DNA from: Platerodrilus igneus
Taxonomy: Eukaryota; Arthropoda; Insecta; Coleoptera; Lycidae
NCBI GenBank assembly: GCA_036346225.1
Contig: JARFIW010001670.1
Span: forward strand, 5,270,001-5,334,000
Direction of reading: 5' to 3'
Length of the DNA: 64,000 nucleotides
Under the pieces are notes generated by a model that saw nothing but the letters and a program-made list of their open reading frames with translations, was not told the DNA's origin and made no database searches. This document shows, in pieces, positions 52,001-61,000 of the stretch. Position 1 is the first letter of the stretch. Every line of letters begins with the position of its first letter. Position numbers and translations under genes: made by a program.

Positions 52001-55000
52001 TTAATGGACTTTACTCTTTGCGTGTGCGCGGACCACGTTATAGTGCAAAATTTTGCGAAACCTTACGAGCACTTAATTGGCGACTGGATATATCGACAGT
52101 ACGCTACTAGACGAGTATTTAGACCACAGTCGTAAGAGCACCTAATTATTTAATGGACTTTATTTTGGGTGGCGGACCACGTTATAGTGCAAAATTTGCG
52201 AAACCTTACGAGCACTTAATTTGGCGACTGGATATATCGACAGTACGCTACTAGACGAGTATTTTAGACCACAGTCGTAAGAGCACCTAATTATTTAATG
52301 GGACTTTACTTTGTGCGTTGGCGGACCACGTTATAGTGCAAAATTTGCGAAACCTTACGAGCACTTAATTGGCGACTGGATATATCGACAGTACGCTACT
52401 AGACGAGTATTTTGAGACCACAGTCGTAAGAGCACCTAATTATTTAATGGGACTTTACTTTTGCGGTGGCGGACCACGTTATAGTGCAAAATTTGCGAAA
52501 CCTTACGAGACTTAATTGGCGACTGGATATATCGACAGTACGCTACTAGACGAGTATTTTGAGACCACAGTCGTAAGAGCACCTAATTATTTAATGGGAC
52601 TTTACTCTTTGCTGTGACGCGGACCACGTTATAGTGCAAAATTTTGCGAAACCTTACGAGCACTTAATTCGGCGACTGGATATATCGACAGTCGCTACTA
52701 GACGAGTATTTTGAGACCACAGTCGTAAGAGCACCTAATTATTTAATGGGACTTTACTCTTTATCTACCGACAGTTATAGTGAAATTTTGGAAACTAGAG
52801 CACTAATTGCACTGGTATATCACAGTGCTTAAAGTTTTTGGCCACACGTAAGAGCCTATATTTATGGACTTTACCTATTGGTGTAGCACCATTAGCAAAT
52901 TTTGGAACCTTGGCACTTAATGAGGTATTGATGTACTAAATATTTTAACACAGTTAAAACCTATTATAAGGATTTTTGCTTACATTATACAAAATTTTGC
53001 AAACCTCAACTTAATTTCGACTGGATTACAAGTAGCTACTAGACGATTATTTAAGACCAATGTCTATTTTAATGGATTTCTTTGGCTTGCTATAGAAATT
53101 TTTCAAACTTGACCTTAATTGGCGACTGGATTATCGACAGTCGCTCTAGACAGTATTTTAGACCACAGTCGTAAGAGCACCTAATTATTTAATGGACTTT
53201 ATCTTTATGCGTGCGCGACCAGTTATAGTGCAAAATTTTGCGAAACCTTACGAGCACTTAATTTGGCGACTGGATATATCGACAGTACGCTACTAGACGA
53301 GTATTTTGAGACCACAGTCGTAAGAGCACCTAATTATTTAATGGGACTTTACTCTTGCGCGTGTGACGCGGACCACGTTATAGTGCAAAATTTTTGCGAA
53401 ACCTTACGAGCACTTAATTCGGCGACTGGATATATCGACAGTACGCTACTAGACGAGTATTTTAGACCACAGTCGTAAGAGCACCTAATTATTTAATGGA
53501 CTTTACTCTTGACGCGTGTGCCGGACCACGTTATAGTGCAAAATTTTGCGAAACCTTACGAGCACTTAATTCGGCGACTGGATATATCGACAGTACGCTA
53601 CTAGACGAGTATTTTGAGACCACAGTCGTAAGAGCACCTAATTATTTAATGGGACTTTACTCTTGCGCGTGTGCGCGGACCACGTTATAGTGCAAAATTT
53701 TTGCGAAACCTTACGAGCACTTAATTCGGCGACTGGATATATCGACAGTACGCTACTAGACGAGTATTTTGAGACCACAGTCGTAAGAGCACCTAATTAT
53801 TTAATGGGACTTTACTCTTTACGCGTGTGAGCGGACCACGTTATAGTGCAAAATTTTGCGAAACCTTACGAGCACTTAATTCGGCGACTGGATATATCGA
53901 CAGTACGCTACTAGACGAGTATTTTAGACCACAGTCGTAAGAGCACCTAATTATTTAATGGACTTTACTCTTGGCGTGTGACGCGGACCACGTTATAGTG
54001 CAAAATTTTTGCGAAACCTTACGAGCACTTAATTCGGCGACTGGATATATCGACAGTACGCTACTAGACGAGTATTTTGAGACCACAGTCGTAAGAGCAC
54101 CTAATTATTTAATGGACTTTACTCTTTGCGGGTGACGCGGACCACGTTATAGTACATTGTCGTTAAGAGCACCTAATTATTTTAATGGGACTTTACTCTT
54201 AGGCGTAGTGAGCGGACCACAGTTATAGTGCAATTAATTTTCTGCGAAACCTTACGAGCACTTAATTCGGCGACTGGATATATCGACAGTACGCTACTAG
54301 ATTTTCGAGTATTAATTTATGACCACAGTCGTAAGAGCACCTAATTATTTAATTTGATTTGTACTAATTACTCTTGTGACTCAGTGTGACGCGACCACGT
54401 TATAAGTGCAAAATTTTTGCGATAACACTTAAACGAGCACTTTAATTTGGCGACTGGATATATCGACAGTACGCTACTAGACGAGTATTTTGAGACCACA
54501 TTTGTCGTAAGAGCACCTAATTATTTAATGGGACTTTACTCATTATACGCTGTGACGCGGACCAACGTTATAGTTGCAATATTTTTGGAAACCTTACGAG
54601 CACTTAATTCGGCGACTGGATTATATCGACAGTACGCTACAATAGACGAGTATTTTGAGACCACAGTCGTAAGAGCACCTAATTATTTAATGGGACTTTA
54701 CTCTTGTCGAATCATATACTTATACATGATATAGTTAGATAAAGTTAGATAAAAGGTTATTTTAGTGATATGTTTTTGTTGATTTTAAGAGCACCTAATT
54801 AGCACTTAATTCTGGTATATCTAATTTTTCAGTTTGCATGTTGCAAATTAGTTTTTTCATATGGGGGGGTCCAGCTTAACGTTAAGTCAGCCCCCCCCAT
54901 TTCAAATTTAATTTCCTGCCAAACTATTCGAGCACCTAATTTTGGAATGTAGCACCTAATTAGCACCTAATTTTTTTTAGGTATTAATTTATTTATCGCT

Positions 55001-58000
55001 GGTGGGGTGTCTAACTTAATGGAGGTTAATTTTGATTTTGTTACATAAATATCATTGTTGTTAATTTACATGTTAAAAACCATGATTATTAAAGAGAAAG
55101 TATTTTTTGCTACATTATACAATTAGATAAAACATATAGACTTTTATTTTGGTCAAACGCAATCAAATCTAATAATATAAAATCAGAACTGCTGATTAAC
55201 AATTTTTGTGCTAAAAAGCAATAACTAATTGCTTACGTATTATCAATTATATTAAAGGACACAAACTGTGTTCTATATTTTTTGTTTAACCTTTATAATT
55301 TCTTTCAGGAGCTGCATCTTATTTTTATAAGACAGGTTTTTCTTAACAAATGTGATCCTTTTTTATCTTTGGGTTTCCACGTCTGCCCTTAGATTATTGC
55401 ATTGCCCTTAACTTGTTTACCTTAGGACTTGGTAGCGTCCATTTTTGTTTATTTATTTAGAAACAAAAATCCGCTCCAATTTCTCATTGCCCTACCTAGG
55501 AATAAACCCCTAGCTACATCGGAAGATGTCCCTTTCTTTGATTTTCTGTGAAGGAAGCGTGTTTCTCATGACTAACATGCTAGAGCAAGAAAACGTTACA
55601 CTAGCTCCCAAAAAAAAGGAGAAGTTACACTGGAGTCCAATGCTAGAGTGAGAAAGAAAAAAACGTTACAAGTAAGCACGTTATTTTTGGTATTTTGAGA
55701 ATTTTTCTATAATTGCCAAGTCACTATACAACCTGTTAAAAAAAAACTCTAAATTTAAATTTGGTGTTGAAGAATTCGATGCTTTTGAAACATTAAAATC
55801 AAAATTAGTTTCCCAGCTTGTTCTAACAATAAATATTCACCTTTGTGCAAAACTGAATTCCATTGTGATGCGAGCGCATTAGGTTTTGGGGCAATTCTTT
55901 TGCAAAGCAGCAAGAAGGAAAGTTTCATCTGATCTTCTACTTTAATAAGAGAACCACAGAGCAAAAATCAAAATACCATAGTTATGAGTTGGAAATATTA
56001 TGTTGTCTATGCCATTAAACGTTTTCATCCTTATTCTGAAGATATACATTTTAAAATTATAACTGATTGTGATAGTTTTCATTTAACTCGATCGAAAAAG
56101 GAAAGTATACCAAGGATTACAAGATGGTATTTACTTTTACAAAATTATTATTATGAGTTTGAGCACTGACCTAACCCAAGAATGAAAGATGTAGTCTGTT
56201 TGAGTCGAGTTAACAATATATTGGTTTTAGAGGACAATACTTTTAAACAAACAGCTATAAAACAATCGACTGATGCAAAATTCAGTGTCTGAAAACTGTT
56301 TTAAAGAATCCTGAACACAGGTTTTGAGCTTATAAATGGTCTTGTTTATCGCAAGGCTAAAAGTAAAGTATTATTTTACATCTTTTCTACTATGGTTTAT
56401 AATGTGTTGCATACCAGCATACCTATTATAGTGAAATTGCCCATGTTGGTGTAGATAAAGTTTACGAATTAGTTACTTGAACTTACTGGTTCCCTAATTT
56501 GAAAACTAAAATTAAAGGTCACACAGAGAATTGTTTGAAATGTGTAAATTTGGAAAGAAGGAATGTTTGTTAAATAACATTCCCAAAGGTAATTCTCCTT
56601 TTGAATGTTTACATTTAGATTTTATGGCCCATTCGAAGTTGTTAGTCAATCTAGGAATAAATAAATTTTTAAAGTCGATGCTTTTTCTAGATTTATTAGA
56701 TTCTAACCATAAAGAACTAATTCAACTGATGGATTTATTAAGCACTTAGAATCTTTCTCAGAGTTGTGTAGTTGTCATAAGCGACGTTACAGATCTAGGG
56801 TCTTGTTTTACATCAAATAGGTTTAAGAAATTTTTAAAGAGTTAAGACGTGCAATATCTTGCTGTTGCTACCACAGCACCATATGCGAATGGGCAAATTG
56901 ACGTAATGAATAAGATGTTAATGCCAATGTTAGCAAAACTAGTAGATGAGAAACATAAGACGGGATAAAGTTTTATCCCATGTTGAATTTTACTTTAATA
57001 ACAGTGTAAATAGATCGGTTGTTTTTACTCCTGCATAACTTTTGTTAGGTAGAGATTAGATAAATAAAATTAAGGATAATTTGAAATTAATTGTAGAGTT
57101 TATTACATAAGAGTGAGGAAGATATTGAGCAACTAAAGCTAGAGCTTCAACTAATATTGTAAAAACTCAGAATGAAAATAAAGTTCAGTATGATAAAAGA
57201 CACAAGCAAGCATATTTCTATAATGTAAATGATTACATAATTGTTGAAAATGTCAATGTTACAGTAGGTGTAAGTAAAAAGCTGAACCCAAGTATCGAAG
57301 ACCTAATGTTATCAAAAAGGTTTTAGAAAATGATCGTCGTAACAGATATTATTGGATATCAAAATACTAACTTATCTTACGATGGTATCCCTGATGCTTC
57401 GAGGATAAAAGCTTATTCTGTTTAATATGATAATAAGTAAGTTAGGTTTAAGTTCGGCCCAGTTTTTTAGTTTGATTGATCTTGAGGTTTGTAAAAACTC
57501 AACATGATGTAATCTGCTTATGTATTTTTATGCATATGAGAGTTTATGATTTTTGCTTATGTATTGCTTACGACCATATGTTTATATACTTATAATGATA
57601 CTTATGAAATTGCTTATGAATACGATTATGTTATGTTATCACCTATGATTATGTTCATGTATTAGTTTATAAAATAATGCTTATGTTTACAAATGTGTTG
57701 ATATTTTGAAATAGTGTTCAGGTAGACTAAACAATAGGGTTAATCAAGGTCAATCAAATTGTCAGGTTAGGCTGAGCTGTAGGAATAAAATTGTATTTTT
57801 AGGTTATAATTTACTTATGTGATTTCTGAATTTACCTCCAGATATGACATTACAGCTTAAGTGTTATTTATTTGAATGGTAATTGGTATGTGCAAGAGAA
57901 TTATATGACTGGTCGAGGATTCAGGGAACGGCTTCTTTCCTTTTTCCAGTGTCGTCAAGTCAACCTGACTATGGTTTCAATTTTGCTAATGGTTACTTTT

Positions 58001-61000
58001 AAATTAATAAAGTTTATATCTCAAAATATTAGTGTTTTTCTGCTGACCCATGAGTAGATTTACAATGTTAAGCAATAACCTCAAATAATTAGTAATATTA
58101 TGATAAATTAATTGTCATACAATATTGCAGATTTAACTAATTTTAGCATTAGTGTAAAAAATATGTTACATTATACAATCATGGACCAGTTACCTCAACC
58201 CACCTTACAGCAAGACAGGCATATGCGAATATGAACTTTTCTTCATAATATGACTCGAGACAACACCCTAAAATATGAACATATTAAGAAACACACTGTT
58301 AAACTAGTTAACAAACTAGCTTTATTATCATCAATGTCCGTTTCTTCATAACATAATGCCTACAAATTATGATTATTACAAACACTGAAAACTGTGTTCT
58401 ATTAAGAAATGCCCCACTATGTATTTTTAATAACATACAGAACTAATTTATTATTAAAGTATTTAAACAGTATTTACTTGACGTTTAAAGTGAACCAGTT
58501 TAATTGTGTCCTGTAGTTTGTGCGTAACAATGCTACAACCACGATTGTTTTAATCACAAGTGACCTTTGGAAAGCATACCATTTAAGTTAATTACAATAA
58601 AAAGATTAACTAAAACAACTATCAAACTTTACCATAAACTTCCATAATGCTGGCATCTCCTTCAACCCTTCCTGCCAAAATCAAACTATCATCAGATTTA
58701 ATTACATCATCTTCTTTCTCAGAATCATCTGAATCAGAAAAATGTTGATCTGCATCACCTTCAATTTCTGCCAATGCACCTAGTCCCAATATCTCCTGTG
58801 ATGGATTTTCTGGAATAAAGATATAAATAAGAAAAATTTGATCGATAACCTACCAGCTTCGTTATCATAATTATTAAACCCAAACTCATCTTCGGTACTC
58901 GTATGTCCTACTTCATTATTAGTTTGTGATGCGAGCATTAGGTTTTGGGGCAATTCTTTTGCAAAGCAGCAAGAAGGAAAGTTTCATCTGATCTTCTACT
59001 TTAATAAGAGAACCACAGAGCAAAAATCAAAATACCATAGTTATGAGTTGGAAATATTATGTTGTCTATGCCATTAAACGTTTTCATCCTTATTCTGAAG
59101 ATATACATTTTAAAATTATAACTGATTGTGATAGTTTTCATTTAACTCGATCGAAAAAGGAAAGTATACCAAGGATTACAAGATGGTATTTACTTTTACA
59201 AAATTATTATTATGAGTTTGAGCACTGACCTAACCCAAGAATGAAAGATGTAGTCTGTTTGAGTCGAGTTAACAATATATTGGTTTTAGAGGACAATACT
59301 TTTAAACAAACAGCTATAAAACAATCGACTGATGCAAAATTCAGTGTCTGAAAACTGTTTTAAAGAATCCTGAACACAGGTTTTTGAGCTTATAAATGGT
59401 CTTGTTTATCGCAAGGCTAAAAGTAAAGTATTATTTTACATCTTTTCTACTATGGTTTATAATGTGTTGCATACCAGCATACCTATTATAGTGAAATTGC
59501 CCATGTTGGTGTAGATAAAGTTTACGAATTAGTTACTTGAACTTACTGGTTCCCTAATTTGAAAACTAAAATTAAAGGTCACACAGAGAATTGTTTGAAA
59601 TGTGTAAATTTGGAAAGAAGGAATGTTTGTTAAATAACATTCCCAAAGGTAATTCTCCTTTTGAATGTTTACATTTAGATTTTATGGCCCATTCGAAGTT
59701 GTTAGTCAATCTAGGAATAAATAAATTTTTAAAGTCGATGCTTTTTCTAGATTTATTAGATTCTAACCATAAAGAACTAATTCAACTGATGGATTTATTA
59801 AGCACTTAGAATCTTTCTCAGAGTTGTGTAGTTGTCATAAGCGAACGTTACAGATCTAGGGTCTTGTTTTACATCAAATAGGTTTAAGAAATTTTTAAAG
59901 AGTTAAGACGTGCAATATCTTGCTGTTGCTACCACAGCACCATATGCGAATGGGCAAATTGACGTAATGAATAAGATGTTAATGCCAATGTTAGCAAAAC
60001 TAGTAGATGAGAAACATAAGACGGGATAAAGTTTTATCCCATGTTGAATTTTACTTTAATAACAGTGTAAATAGATCGGTTGTTTTTACTCCTGCATAAC
60101 TTTTGTTAGGTAGAGATTAGATAAATAAAATTAAGGATAATTTGAAATTAATTGTAGAGTTTATTACATAAGAGTGAGGAAGATATTGAGCAACTAAAGC
60201 TAGAGCTTCAACTAATATTGTAAAAACTCAGAATGAAAATAAAGTTCAGTATGATAAAAGACACAAGCAAGCATATTTCTATAATGTAAATGATTACATA
60301 ATTGTTGAAAATGTCAATGTTACAGTAGGTGTAAGTAAAAAGCTGAACCCAAGTATCGAAGACCTAATGTTATCAAAAAGGTTTTAGAAAATGATCGTCG
60401 TAACAGATATTATTGGATATCAAAATACTAACTTATCTTACGATGGTATCCCTGATGCTTCGAGGATAAAAGCTTATTCTGTTTAATATGATAATAAGTA
60501 AGTTAGGTTTAAGTTCGCCCAGTTTTTTAGTTTGATTGATCTTGAGGTTTGTAAAACTCAACATGATGTAATCTGCTTATGTATTTTTATGCATATGAGA
60601 GTTTATGATTTTGCTTATGTATTGCTTACGACCATATGTTTATATACTTATAATGATACTTATGAAATTGCTTATGAATACGATTATGTTATGTTATCAC
60701 CTATGATTATGTTCATGTATTAGTTTATAAAATAATGCTTATGTTTACAAATGTGTTGATATTTTGAAATAGTGTTCAGGTAGACTAAACAATAGGGTTA
60801 ATCAAGGTCAATCAAATTGTCAGGTTAGGCTGAGCTGTAGGAATAAAATTGTATTTTTAGGTTATAATTTACTTATGTGATTTCTGAATTTACCTCCAGA
60901 TATGACATTACAGCTTAAGTGTTATTTATTTGAATGGTAATTGGTATGTGCAAGAGAATTATATGACTGGTCGAGGATTCAGGGAACGGCTTCTTTCCTT

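Larger units (their letters stand above)
47887..55026. mobile_element. Foldback-type element, 7.1 kb, with expanded arm
   Basis: Terminal inverted repeats begin ACCTCCATTAAGTTAG at 47887 and end in the complement at 55026. A perfect 9-bp duplication TAATTTTGA flanks it (47878-47886, 55027-55035). The left arm (47887-48621, 735 bp) is complementary to both ends of the right arm (49570-49840 and 54715-55026). The right arm has the satellite array inside it. Loop 48622-49569 carries AT-rich tandem repeats and a CGTCC-rich run with no transposase. Long TIRs built of repeats and a 9-bp duplication fit Foldback/MULE-type elements. Confidence 0.85.

Noticed and set aside
49830..54715. CRISPR-like array of repeats with short variable parts
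   Set aside because: Units are 159 bp with only a short variable run, in an insect genome and inside a palindromic element. There are no cas genes. It is a satellite.
57500..57665. Tyr-rich coding stretch in both duplication units
   Set aside because: It is a TTATG-rich low-complexity run; its frame is open in unit 2 only because of an indel.
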